Assembly: GCA_963576565.1 (NCBI GenBank)
Contig: OY755039.1
Location: forward strand, 131,457,140 to 131,521,139
Length of the DNA stretch: 64,000 nt
Origin: Aspidapion aeneum
Lineage: Eukaryota; Arthropoda; Insecta; Coleoptera; Brentidae
Direction of reading: 5' to 3'
A program made the position numbers and the translations under genes. Positions 13,001-28,000 of this stretch are shown here, one piece after another. Every line of letters starts with the position of its first letter. The first letter of the stretch is position 1. The notes under the pieces were generated by a model. It did not search any database and was not told where the DNA came from. It worked only from the letters and a program-made list of their open reading frames with translations.

Positions 13001-16000
13001 AGGGTATTTTATAGAGCTAGGTTTGGAGGTTATATAGTGTCCAGGAAGTTACCTTAAAAAGGAGGCATTCCATCGAATTACTGTGGACACTGCGCACATC
13101 GCATTATCTGGACATCGTAATTGGAACTTGAGATCACAGGTTTCGGGAAAAATCACATAAAACTTTTGATTGCTGTGTTTATCTGTAAAATTTCGTAGTT
13201 TTCTTTGACGTTCACGAAGATAAACAGCTGTTCTGCTGGGGCATGGCGGCGTTGCCGCATCACAAATGGTTTCAGTAACAGGAAGAAAACATTTAGGTGA
13301 ACATTTCATTCGCTTATGTTTATTTTCGAGGATATTGGGACAATCATTTCTCTTCCGGAACTCATATCCTTCACGGATTAGCTAGTTTTGATAGCACGAA
13401 AATATATTTGGGTCCACGGTTCGACCAGGAACAACCGAGGCTCCGCCCCTTTAATATCTTTATTAATTTGATAAGGAGAAGATAAAATAAATACGAGTTA
13501 TGCACTTTTGTAAATGGGTGATAAACGAGGGATAAAAACCAGGACTAAAAGAATAAACAAAATCGTATTTTTATATTATATAAATTTATATATAATCATA
13601 GTTAAATAAAGTTAATAGCTAACTCAGTCGGATTGGAAGGTTGTGTAGGGCTAGCTAGTGGTGAGCAAACTTAACATCTGGCCGGGTTTAAGCAGTAGTT
13701 CAATGTGTATTTTTAGGTTCAAGTTCAGAAACAACTTTATTAATGTAGAAATGTTTTACAAAAATGGCGTCAAACCATATGAATCTTAGAGAAAACATAT
13801 CTAAAGAGCAAAGGAAACTTTTGACTAAAACTGTAACTAAAATACAACTAAATTCTACACTCAGTATAGCTTTACTCATATGGGAATTGGTTGAGTGTTC
13901 GAATATTCCTGGGTTTGATGCATGCTCTGATCTCCAGTAATTGATTTTACAGTTGATGGTTTCAATGCTGAGCTTCTTATAGTCCTGCTGGTTATTTTCC
14001 TCCTACTTGCTATGTCGGCGGGGGTCCGGTGGGCAAATGTTCGGTCTATGTATGGAGGGTGTCTCGATGTCCTTGTTATAAAAATTTCAACCGTGGAAAT
14101 AGATCCGACAACACCTCAATGTGCGTTTTACGTATTTTCGATATCCCCTTGGTCGATGCTGCCCCCTGTAGACCGGTACGGAAGTATTAATGTATTTCCT
14201 CATTGGTTAGTTTGAAAACCGCGGGTTTTTTTCTCCAGGCTCGCAAACCGAATTTAGTGATTTTTCGACGAGAGCGTTTTTTTTATAAATGGGTTTGCAT
14301 CCTTATTTGAATTTAACCGGGAAAATTTGGTTGGTACTGTGTACTGTCCCCACCAAATCTAGAAACGATTTCCGGCAACTTCATTTTTTTTGTGTTCTTG
14401 AAAAAGTGTCTTGTCTCTTTCCTAAAGAATCCACATTGGCACTTAATGGCACTGCAGTAGTTGCAGATTATACCAAAGACGGTATAACTGTGAGCCGTCG
14501 TTGTTTAGGCGAATCTTAAGTGACGCATACACCCTCTGAGAGGGATTTAAGGCGGCCTACGCCGTTTCTACAGGAAAGAAGCGTGCCCGTCCATTCCATC
14601 GACGGGACAGTTTTGCTGGTGGAACGAGGTTCGAGCCAGTTGTAACCCTGGGAAAGGTACGTTAGGATTATTTTAGTTCATCTGTTTAAATCTACTTTAT
14701 TTTATTGAGTCGACATGGGGTTCTCGATTTAAGTCACTCGGTGTAGGGGAACTTCGTGCAAAATAGACGAATTCCAGGAAACTGAAACATTTCATTTTCC
14801 ACAGGGTTTTTATGCTCGGGCAAGAATCCAACAGCATTCTTCTGACCATGTACTGCCCTAGCGTCATGTGCTAGATAATCAGCAGGGGAGGCGCGGGCAG
14901 AACTGGGACCGATGTAGCAGTGAGGAGATGTCTGGACAACACCAGGTTTACAAAATAAAACACACATTTACTCATACAATAATCAAGGACCAAGGTAGGA
15001 GCGAGCTTTAGATTTAATTTCTTTTTTTTAATAATTTTCTTTGTATAATTTCAGTATTGCTTGTAAACGCAAAAAGGTATGACGTCATAGCCCCAATTTT
15101 GCGGTATATTTAAGATAATTTTCCTGTGACATTTAAAGTGCCTTGCTATTTTGGCCCTGTTTTATTTCCAACCATTTAATTTTTTTTCCTATTTCATGTT
15201 TCTGGTATTTTTATCAGGATTTAAAATAAACAAGATGAACTAAATCTTTGTGTTATTTGTACAATCCAGTGAACCAACTTTGCAGAGACAAAAGAGAGAT
15301 GAGGTTATATTTTTTAGAGGTTTCCTTACATTGTTTTACCTCATGGGGTAGATCTCGGACTGGGTTGCTGTCTGTCTACGTTGGGTAGAATGATGACAGC
15401 AGATATTTGGTCCAGATCTCCCCTATGACGGAATAATTTTGAAAGATTTTTTTTTTTTTACAATCATTTATATAACTGAGTCTCACACTACTGACTCAGA
15501 TGTAGGTACACTATGACCTGTTAAAGGAGTCCATCTACCTGTAACGTGCCTCTAGTTTTGTCATCTTAATTCAATCTTTTACAATTTTATTTTGTCGATG
15601 AGTCAATTTTTTTTTTGGTTTTTTTTAATTGGACAAATACTCTGGAAGCCTCGGAAGTAGGTAGAATTTCATTGTTTGGCTACAACGTTTGGGTTGAACT
15701 GTATTTTAATTAAGATCTTCTTTGTAAAACATTGATATTAAAATACTGTGGCGCTTAAAATTTTCTTATTTCTGAACCCCCCCTTCTCCACTGTATAAAA
15801 GTTACCGGGCATATCAGTGTTTTACCTATACAGTTCTGCTTCCAGATATTTGTTTAATTACTCAGTAATTTTCTTTTAGTGTCACAAATTGGCACAGCGT
15901 TATTATTCTATTTAATTGGCCACAGAGCTAATATAACTAAAATCTGAAATATATTTTATTAAACTCCAGGCTCAATTACCTTTCGCTTGATACCATACAA

Positions 16001-19000
16001 GCCATGTTTTTAACCTCTAATTTTTTAAATCTACCCCCACCCTTTTTTTAAAACCAAAATGTATTTTGTTTAACTCCAGACTCAATTAGCTTTCATTTGA
16101 TATCACACACGACATATTTTCACTTAAACTCTATTTTTTGAAATCTACCCTTTTTTTAACTAAAATTTATTTTGTTTAACTCCAGACTCAATTACCTTTC
16201 GTTTGATATCACACAAGCCATGTTCTCACATAAACTCTAATTTTTGAAATCTACCCTCACCCTTTTATTTGGCTTGTGATTGATGGATTTTGTTCATTTT
16301 CATTTTTCCCAAGTTAAAAGTTTGCAAATAATTGGGAAAATACTGTAAGAGAGCACTTTTGAGAGGGGTGAGAGGAGGGATCCCCACTTTGAAAAAGGTT
16401 AACTAGAAAAAGTCAGTTTTAAGTTATTACTAACCAAAAATAATTTTTTTACTCTCTATTTTTATTTACTTGTTTTCGTAACTTAGTGGCACACTAGGAA
16501 AAACTACTCTGCCAATATATGGGTACCTAAGCTCACACCAGGTACTATAGTTATAGTGTTCGTGTGAGCTAATATAACTAAAATCTGAAATATATTTTAT
16601 TAAACTACAGGCTCAATTACCTTTCGTTTGATACCATACAAGCCATGTTTTAACTTTACCTCTAATTTTTGAAATCTACCCCCACCCTTTTTTTAAAACC
16701 AAAATGTATTTTGTTTAACTCCAGACTCAATTAGCTTTCGTTTGATATCACACACGACATATTTTCAGTTAAACTCTATTTTTTTAAATCTACCCCCACC
16801 CTTTTTTTTAACTAAAATTTATTTTGTTTAACTCCAGACTCAATTACCTTTCGTTTGATATCACACAAGCCATGTTTTCACATAAACTCTAATTTTTGAA
16901 ATCTACCCCCACCCTTTTATTTGGCTTGTGATTGATGGATTTCGTTCATTAAATGAATGGGACCATCCCGACCCGAGACCCAGCCTAGGTACCAAATTTA
17001 ATTAAAATCGGGCAAGCGGTTTTTGAGTTATGCGCGTTGGTCGTTACAGACATACAGACGGACAGACAGACGGCGCAACAAAAAAGTTTCAAAATCATCT
17101 GAAACGCAAAGATATATAAAAATTTTTGAAATCGGAGCAATTTTTTTTTCTCGAAAAAATTAGGATCACCATAGCTCACACTACTATAGTATAGTAGTAG
17201 TGTGAGCTAATATAGTTTTTTTTCTGTCTACTTTTAAAAATATGAAGTGTTATATTTTTTTAACTATGCCTAGATTTGCCGGACCCCAACATAGAAAAGG
17301 TATTTTACCTTGAATTTTTGCTGCACATACCAAAACAATATGAGCTAAAACAATAGAAAAAAATAATATACAGGGTGCTATACTACAATAAAACATGCTT
17401 TTTTATTAACACACCTTGTACATATATTTTTTTCTACTGTTTTTTTAGTTTATTCTCCTACTATAACATACCAAATTTATAGCAAATTCCACCGAGACAA
17501 AAAAATCCCATATAACCTGTGTAAACGGGATTCTTACCTCTCCATGTATGCCAACAGCAACTCTCATAAGCATATGCTGAGGCCTCTCAGCAATTTTTCC
17601 ATTAATTTTTAGCAAATATGACCTTTCTAAGGTCTTAAATCCAAAATAATTGTATGAAAAGTCTCTGTCATATATAATACAGGAGTTAAGGCGATCAGCA
17701 TTTTCCATAATGATATTGTAATGAGTTTCTGATATCATTGGAGTGCATTTTCTCGTTTTGGTATTAACCATAGTGTAGAGGTCGTAAATAACGTCTGAAA
17801 ACAAAAAAATGGGTTTTGATTGATATCAATTTTTTTTAAACATGCCTAACATATTATTCAAAAATATAATACCATAAAGTTACTCATAAAAGAAAGTTGT
17901 CAAAATTTAACAAATATAGTGTGTTTGGAATTGGGGATAGATATTTTCCACAAGACTATTTTTGTTTCATTTTAATATTTTTTTAAAATTATTTTTCTTT
18001 TTACAATTTTGGTAAAGTTTAAGAAACAACATTTTAGTTTTTTTTAATTAATTTAAAATTTGAATACACCTGCGCACCACCCCCGCCATGAAGCGACGAT
18101 TAACGGCACAAACTGCTACGACATAATGCAAAAACAAAAAGAGTGCCAGAAATATAGAGACTCATGTTACCTTTGTGGACCTACAAAAAACATATGATGC
18201 CGTTCCAGTAGAAAAATTGACAGTGTTAGAACAAATCAATATCAATCATACATACATAAAAGCGATAAAAGAACTCTGCAAAGGGTCAAAATTTAAAATT
18301 AAAGTTGGGAATCGACTATCAAAAGAATTCCTGGTCACGAAAGGCTTAAGACAGGGATGTTGTATTTCTCCAACTCTTTTTAAATTTTATATCACAGTAG
18401 CTCTGAAAAAACTGGATACGTAAAGTGCACGGCATGGGAATAAAAGTTAACGACCGATGTACCATATACACACTACAGTTTGGTGACGACCAAGTAATTG
18501 TAGCTAATGATAAAGAAGACATGGATATGATGAAAAAGTTAACGGAAAAATACCAAAAGTGCGGGTTAACAGTAAACGTGGACAAGACACAGTACTTATG
18601 TATTGGAAACGAATCAAGTGAGTTAGAACTAGACAATGGATAAACAATATCTCCATGCAATGAGTTTGTATACTTGGGTGTCACATTTGATACGACAGGA
18701 ACAGACTGGAAAGAAGAAAGAAATAGTAAAGGCGAAAAAGGTTATTGGATGTCTTAGCAGTATTTTATGAAGCAGAGAGATAAAAAATAATGTAAAATTT
18801 AACATATATGAAGCAATCGTAAAAACCACGCTGTTGTACGGAATGGAGATCGGCTTAGATCGTCTAGAATTAGGATAATAAATTGGAAGTGACACGTCAC
18901 GTCGAAGGAACTTGCGGGAACCTAATTCCGATTTTCTTAATTTTAAACTAACAAAAGGTATATGTATGATAAGTTATAGAGACAAACATTTTAACCTTAC

Positions 19001-22000
19001 CACTAAATTGTTTTTTTGTCTCCTTATGCAGATTGGAAACAGCGATCCTAGCGGCAAGCACAGCATAATCGGGATGGTCTATGGTCATTGTAGCTGATGT
19101 TTCAGCAGCCAAAGTGTCGAGTTCTACTGTCGTCACACCAGGATACAGACCACGAGTCACTTTTAGGGTAATTGCCAACTAGCAGAAAAAAAATAGTTTA
19201 TAAATTCAGGTTTATTTCAAAAATATACAGGGTTAAATTTAAATGATACACCATCCGTAAGGGGTGGCAGGGAGAAAAAAATATTGTGTGTTTCCAAACT
19301 ACTATGTGTTAAGGAGATACAGTGTGTGGCCAAAGAACCTTAGGCACTATTTTAAACTTTAAATACAAAAGTTGCACACTTTCTCCATATTATCTTTTTG
19401 ACTATCTCAGAAGTTTCAGATGACATTCCTTATGTCAAATTTTTACAACTTTCTAAAGTTTAAGGGAACACATTGTATGTATATTAAGGTCGGTACAGTC
19501 TCATAAATTACATTAGATTAAATTAAACTAACTTACCCGGGTAGCGGACAATTCGCCGCGGCCGATTCGCTGCAGCCCATTCGCCGCGAGGACAATTCGC
19601 CGCGAGATTTTTTGTTTTATGATATTATTATGGGCAATTGTATAAACATTTTTATTTAGCTTGACTTTTGGTTATAACTTTTTTCAAACTTTTCCAACTA
19701 GGTATTTGGTGGTTAGTATACAATTCAACATTTTTTTTTTTAATAAATAAAATTATGATTTCTAACTTAAACTTTTAAAAAATCAAAATGGCGATTCCAA
19801 AATGGCGGATTTTCCCATTTATTAACCGATTTGCATCAAACTCGGAAGTTTGAGATCTTTCAGGTCGCTAATTATTATTTTAAACCTAATGGAATAGAAA
19901 TCGAGGGAAGCATAACGGATGACATCACTAAAAGGCAACTGATATGGTACGGTCATCTACAACGGATGAGCGACGAAAGATTACCAAAGCAGGTCCTAGA
20001 ATGGCAACCAATAGGGCGCAGAAAAAGAGGGCGTCCTAAACTGGAATGGCAACAGTCAATCCAAAGATCAATGAGTCAAAAAAACCTGACGGAAGATGAC
20101 TGTCAGGATCGAAGGAGGTGGAGAATAGGCGTCGGACAACGTAGAAAAACGTTCTAAACCGACATAGTAGTAGTAGTTTCTTGTTACATAATTAGATTAA
20201 ATAACTGTGTGTTTATCTTGGGTGTCACTTCAATTGTGGTTTAGTTATGGAAGATGTAAATAAATAAATATGAACATTTTTCAAATGTTGTTCTTGGAAT
20301 AAACCGATGTTAATTTTTTTATTTAAATATCTGCAATAATATTATTTAAATTTTTGAACAAAATAAAAATGTTTTAATTGCTGTTCAATTTTAATTATTT
20401 TCTACTTACAGGATCCACAAAGTCCATATTCAATCCATAGCATAACTTTTGAATTCTCGAGGTGATTTTATCCAGATAGACCTGTTCTTGACGACCATCT
20501 GCAACAAAAATAAAAGATATCTAATTTAGAAAAAAGACACCCTGGATATAAATTATACAACGAGAACAATTAAGTCGCATAAGGCCAAGAGAAAAATAAG
20601 AAAATAATAAAAAAAATTGGGTTCAAATCCAGCCTGAGGTAAATCTTTTTATTATCTTATTTTTTTCCCTTGCCCTTATAGGGCACTAAAACTAACCTTT
20701 GTGATTTTCAGTTTGGCTTGATATTGTTTGTTGGAAATTTCTCGTCTGACACCTTTAGTGACGCGCTATATGTCGTGCACCACTGGTAGATGGATAAATA
20801 GAGTTTCATACAACTACAAATCGTGAATGTGTATTCCTCTCCCATCCTCATATAATACCTACCGTGTTCTCGTAGCTACCGGAAGCTTGAGAGCCCGGAA
20901 GGGCGAAAAAATATCGAAACACAAAATAACGAAACTACAAAATATCGAAACTACAAAATATAGAAACTACAAAATATCGAAACTACAAAATATCGAAAAT
21001 ACAAAATATCGAAACAACAAAATATCGAAATAACAAAATATCGAAAATACAAAATATCGAAAACACAAAATATCGAATAACAAAATATCGAAAATACAAA
21101 ATATCGAAAATACAAAATATTGAAACAACAAAATGTTGAAACAACTAAATATCGAAAATACAAAATATCAAAAACACAAAATATCGAATAATAAAATATC
21201 GAAAATACAATATATCGAAACAACAAAATATCGAAAATCAAAAACAGAAAATTTTGGAACCTTCACCTAACCTAACCTAATTTGATATAACCACACGAAA
21301 ATAGATAGTTTCAAAAACCAAACCTAACGAAACCTAATCAAATCTAACCGAACCGAATCAAACTGAACCAAAGCAAACTGAACCAACAATTTTTTTCAAA
21401 AAAAAACTTTCCTGACTTCTTTCCCGGGATCCTAGAAGGTGTGAATTCAAACTGAACCGGAAGGAACTGAACCGAACTGAACCAGACCAAACCAAACCGA
21501 ACCGAACCTATCCATACCCAACCAAACCTAATTAGCAGTGTTGTAGTTTAGTTTGGTTGGTTAGGTTTGATTCGGTTTAGTCTGGTCCTGTTCTGTTTGG
21601 TTCAGATTCACACCCTCTAGGATCCCAGGACAGAAGTCAGGAAAGTTTTTTCTTAAGAAATTGTTGGTTCAGTTTGCTTTGGTTCGGTTCAGTTCGGTTC
21701 ATTTTGGCTAGATTTGATAAGGTTTTGTCAGGTTAGAATTTTGAAACTTACTATTTTTATGAGGTTAGGTCAGATTAAGTTTAGTTAGATTAGGTTAGGT
21801 TACTTCGGGTCGGGTTAGGTTAAGGTTTCGAAATTTTCTATTTTTGTTTTTGATATTTTCTGTGTTCGATATTTTGTGATTCGATATTTTGTATTTTCGA
21901 TATTTTGTATTTTCAATATTTTGTATTTTCAATATTTTGTAATTTCAATATTTTGTATTTTCGATATTTTGTATTTTCGATATTTTGTAGTTTCGATATT

Positions 22001-25000
22001 TTGTAGTTTTGATATATTGTGGTTTCAATATTTTGTAGTTTCGATATTTTTTAATACGATAAAATGTAGTTTTGATATTTTGTGGTTTTGATATTTTGTA
22101 GTTTCGATATTTTGTATGTTTTCGATATTTTGTATTTTTGATATTTTGTGTTTTCGATATTTTGTGTTTCAATATTTTTTCGCCCTTCCGCCTCGGTAGC
22201 TCAGCAGGAAAGGACGCTGGTTCAAATCCCGCCTGAGGTAAACCTTTTTATTATCTTATTTTTCCCTTGTCCTTATGCCACTAAATTCTCCTCGTTGTAC
22301 AATTTATATTTAGGACGCTTAAACTAACCTTTGTGATTTTCAGTTTGGCTTGAAATTGTTTGTTGGAAATTCCACGTCTGATACTTTAGTGACGCGCTAT
22401 ATATCGTGCATCATTGGTAGATGGATAACTAGGGTTTCATTCAACTTTCTAGTGGTTTTTTAGACCTTCTGTTTTAGTGAAGTGAAGTGAAGTGAAGTGA
22501 AGTGAAGTAAAGTAAAGTAAAGTAAAGTAAAGTAAAGTAAAGTAAAGTAAAGTCGAGGGGTCATCGGCACCCTAAAATTTTGTACAGCGTCCAACAGGAC
22601 TTGAGTACTGTTGGGTACTGTCGTGTACTGTCGAGTACTGTTGGGTCCTGTCGAGTACTGTTGAGTACTGTCGTGTACTGTCGAGTACTGTTGGGTCCTG
22701 TCGAGTACTGTCGTGTACTGTTGGGTCCTGTCGTGTACTGTCGAGTACTGTTGGGTCTTGTTGAGTACTGTCGTGTACTGTTGGGTCCTGTCGAGTACTG
22801 TTGGGTCCTGTCGAGTACTGTTGAGTACTGTCGTGTACTGTTGGGTCCTGTCGTGTACTGTCGAGTACTGTTGAGTACTGTCGTGTACTGTTGGGTCCTG
22901 TCGTGTACTGTCGAATACTGTTGGGTCCTGTTGGGTCCTGTCAAGTACTGTCGTGTCCTGTTGGGTCCTGTAGATTACTGTTAAGTACTGTCGTGTTCTG
23001 TTGGGTCCTGTCAAGTACTGTCGTGTCATGTTGGGTCCTGTAGAGTACTGTTAAGTACTGTCGTGTTCTGTATGGAAAAAATTACAAAATTTTAATAATT
23101 AGAGACATAAAAAGGTCGTTTTGGTGCAAAAGCAGTGGCGGTCTGTGGGGTGCAAAGCTGGAGGAGCGAAAATCGACTTGAAGGTGGAAATTATGATTTT
23201 ATTTAAACTATATTGAGTAATTGTAATTACACTATTAAGATCTGGTAAGGACCTACCCAGTTTTTAACTGTTTTTTTATCTTCCAAAAACTGTTTTTTTT
23301 TTTCATAATATTACTGAAGTGGTCGAGATGCAGTTCTAAATAAATTTGTGTGTATGTATGGATAGTTTAAGGTGTTGGACGCTCGACTGCAGATCCAAAG
23401 GCCATGAGTTCGATTCTCACATAAAACTTTTTTTTTTCAAACAACTTTAAATTAAAATTTGCTAATGACCAATTAATACGGGTTGCTTACGTGATGGTCA
23501 TGAATATTTATACAGTGTCTCAAAATCTCTCTGCACTTTATTTGCATTAGAATTAACCTTATTCGTATTAAAAATAACGATATAACAACTATCAAATTCT
23601 CGATCAAATTTTTAACTTTTGTTTATTAAAATTAAAAAACATATAAAACAAAAAATGGAAATTATACAAAAATTGGCAACGGTGGATACACTTTAATCAG
23701 CAGGCGTTGAAAAGGAAACGATCCCGCCACTGCTTTTGCACCCAAACCTCGACCAAAACGACCTTTTTATGTCTCTAATTATTAAAATTTTATAATTTTT
23801 TCCATACAGAACACGACAGTACTTAACAGTACTCTACAGGACCCTCGACAGGACCCAACAGGACACGACAGTACTTGACAGGACCCAACAGAACACGACA
23901 GTACTTAACAGTAATCTACAGGACACAACAGGACACGACAGTACTCAACAGGACCCGACAGGACCCAACAGTACACGACAGGACCCAACAGGACCAAGAC
24001 AGTACCTGACAGGACCCAACAGGACTGAATTATTTTGGTTCATATCATTCATTCATAAAAATATAAAAATAAACGGACTTTTTTTGTCTCGTTTTTTGTC
24101 CATACCAATAAAAATTTATTTTTGATAAAAGTTCAATAAAAGAGGGACGAAGAGGGATCAATTCCCTCGCAAAATACTCGATAAAGTATATTCAACTCGG
24201 TATTCAAAGTATTTTTTAGGGACACAAAGAAGTGCAAAGAAGACAAAAATACGCAAAAATATTTTACAATACCCTCGGTAATTGCACTATTAGCGGGACT
24301 ATTAGTCTATGCTTCAGTTTAGATCTTGTAATGACCTACCCAGATTTTTATTTGTTTTTATATTCGATTGGATTTTTAAATATTACTGACGCAATCGAGA
24401 TGTAGTTCAAAAAGATATTCTATATAAGGTTATAGATAGCATAAAGTGTGGAGTGTTTGGCTCATGATCCGCAGGTCATGGGTTCGAGGCCCACACCTCG
24501 CATTTTTTTTTCTTTTAAACAATTTTAATTAAAATTTATTAATTACTGCTAGGTAGTTTTGGTTTAACAGCAGTGTATATTTTAAAGAATTTTGTTTTTG
24601 TATTGGAACCGATTAAAGATTAGCGCTTGAAAAGCAAACGATTTCAAATAGGTTAGGATAGGTTTCCGACCGTTTCCGACTCGGTTTCCGATTAATTGAC
24701 CAAGGTTAGGTGTGGTTTAACAACGATTTCAACCTCCCAAAACGAGGAAATAAAAGTTTTAATTTTAAAAATTTCGCCTTTTATCCGACTTTTATCTAAT
24801 ATTCTCATTTTGAAATTCCCGCAGAGACAGTTTTACACGAAGTTTTACATTGGGATCGTTTGCTTTTCAACGCCTGCTGATCGACTGCTGATTAAAGTGT
24901 ATCCACCGTTGCCAATTTTTGTATAATTTCCATTTTTTGTTTTATTAATATGTTTTTTAATTTTAATAAACAAAAGTTAAAAAAGATCAATGGAGGCATT

Positions 25001-28000
25001 TTGGGTCAGTTAAAATAACAAAAAAATTTGATAGTTGTTATATCGTTATTTTTAATACGAATAAGGTTAATTCTAATGCAAATAAAGTGCAGAGAGATTT
25101 TGAGACACTGTATAAATATTCATGACCATCACGTAAGCAACCCGTATTAATTAGTCATTAGCAAATTTTAATTTAAAGTTGTTTGAAAAAGAAAAGTTTT
25201 ATGTGAGAATCGAACTTATGGCCTTTGGATCTTCAGTCGAGCGTGCAACACCTTATACTATCCATACATACACACAAATTTATTTAGAACTGCATCCCTA
25301 CTTCAGTAATATTATGAAAAAAAAAACAGTTTTTGAAAGATAAAAAAAAAGTTAAAAACTGGGTAGGTCCTTACCAGATCTTAATAGTGTAATTACAATT
25401 ACTCAATATAGTTTAAATAAAATCATAATTTCCACCTTCAAGTCGATTTTCGCTCCTCCAGCTTTGCACCCCACAGACCGCCACTGCTTTTGCACCAAAA
25501 CGACCTTTTTATGTCTCTAATTATTATAATTTTATAATTTTTTCCATACAGAACACGACAGTACTTAACAGTACTCTACAGGACCCTCGACAGGACCCAA
25601 CAGGACACGACAGTACTTGACAGGACCCAACAGAACACGACAGTACTTAACAGTAATCTACAGGACCCAACAGGACACGACAGTACTCAACAGGACCCAA
25701 CAGTACTCAACAGGACCCGACAGTACTCAACAGTACTCGACAGGACCCAACAGTACTCGACAGTACACGGCCGTACTCAACAGTACTCGACAGGACCCAA
25801 CAGTACTCGACAGTACACGACAGTACCCAACAGTACTCAACAGGACCCAACAGTACACGACAGTACTCAACAGTACTCGACAGGACCCAACAGTACTCGA
25901 CAGTACCCAACAGTATTCAACAGGACCCAACAGTACACGACAGGACCCAACAGTACTCGACAGTACACGACAGTACTCGACAGGACCCAACAGTACTCGA
26001 CAGTACACGACAGTACTCAACAGGACCCAACAGTACACGACAGTACTCAACAGTACTCGACAGGACCCAACAGTACTCGACAGTACACGACAGTACCCAA
26101 CAGTACTCAACAGGACCCAACAGTACACGACAGTACTCAACAGTACTCGACAGGACCCAACAGTACTCGACAGTACCCAACAGTACTCAACAGGACCCAA
26201 CAGTACACGACAGGACCCAACAGTACTCGACAGTACACGACAGTACCCAACAGGACCCAACAGTATTCGACAGTACACGACAGGACCCAACAGTACACGA
26301 CAGTACTCAACAGGACCCAACAGTACTCGACAGTACACGACAGGACCCAACAGTACACGACAGTACTCAACAGGACCCGACAGGACCCAACAGTACACGA
26401 CAGGACCCAACAGGACCACGACAGTACCTGACAGGACCCAACAGGACTGAATTATTTTGGTTCATACGAGGGTTCATATCATTCATTCATAAAAATATAA
26501 AAATAAACGGACTTTTTTTGTCTCGTTTTTTGTCCATATCAATAAAAATTTATTTTTGATAAAAGTTCAATAAAAGAGGGACGAAGAGGGATCAATTCCC
26601 TCGCAAAATACTCGATAAAGTATATTCAACTCGGTATTCAAAGTATTTTTTAGGGACACAAAGAAGTGCAAAGAAGACAAAAATACGCAAAAATATTTTA
26701 CAATACCCTCGGTAATTGCACTATTAGCGAGACTATTAGTCTATGCTTCAGTGTAGATCTTGTAATGACCTACCCAGATTTTTATTTGTTTATATTTTCC
26801 AGATTGGATTATTTTTAAATATTACTGACGCAATCGAGATGTAGTTCAAAAAGATATTCTATTTAAGGTTATAGATAGCATAAAGTGTGGAGTGTTTGAC
26901 TCTTGATCCGCAGGTCATGGGTTCGAGGCACACCTAGCATTTTTTTTTCTTTTAAACAACTTTAATTAAAATTTATTAATTACTACTAGGTAGTTTTGGT
27001 TTAACAGCAATGTATATTTAGTATATTTTAAAGAATTTTGTTTTTGTATTGGACTCGAGATTGGAACCGATTAAAGATTAGCGCTTGAAAAGCAAACGAT
27101 TTCAAATAGGTTAGGACGGGATAGGTTTCCGATCAATTGACCAACGTTAGGTTTGGTTTCGGTTTGGTTTGACAACGATTTCAACCTCCCAAAACGAGGA
27201 CAGGAAAGTTCGAGGTTTTAATTTTAAAAATTTCGCCTGTTATCGAGCCTGTTATCTAATATTCTCATTTTGAAAATCCCGCAGAGACAGTTTTACATTG
27301 GGATCGTTTCGGATCGTTTGCTTTTCAACGCCTGCTGATTAAAGTGTATCCACCGTTGCCAATTTTTGTATAATTTCCATTTTTTGTTTTATTAATATGT
27401 TTTTTAATTTTAATAAACAAAAGTTAAAAATTTGATCGAGAATTTGATAGTTGTTATATTGTTATTTTTAATACGAATAAGGTTAATTCTAATGCAAATA
27501 AAGTGCAGAGAGATTTTGAGACACTGTATAAATATTCATGACCATCACGTAAGCAACCCGTATTAATTAGTCATTAGCAAATTTTAATTTAAAGTTGTTT
27601 GAAAAAAAAGTGTTTTATGTGAGAATCGAACTTATGGCCTTTGAATCTTCAGTCGAGCGTGCAACACCTTATACTATCCATACATACACACAAATTTATT
27701 TAGAACTGCATCCCGACTACTTCAGTAATATTATTTAAAAAAAAAAACAGTTTTTGAAAGATAAAAAAAAAGTTAAAAACTGGGTAGGTCGAGGGGTAGG
27801 TCCTTACCAGATCTTAATAGTGTAATTACAATTACCTCGACAATTACTCAATATAGTTTAAACTCGAGTTTAAATCGAGGTTTAAATAAAACGAGAAATA
27901 AAATCATAATTTCCACCTTCAAGTCGATTTTCCGAGCGATTTTCGCTCCTCCAGCTTTGCACCCCACAGACCGCCACTCGCCACTGCTTTTGCACCAAAA

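Noticed and set aside
13049..13309. Minus-strand cysteine-containing frame and the frame at 14734-14967
   Set aside because: No recognisable domain, no splice support, and no second copy in the window.
21262..21300. Telomeric (TTAGG)n repeat, CCTAACCTAACC at 21262 and near 41166
   Set aside because: Only two or three units, inside a foldback of degenerate pentamers. Not a telomere.
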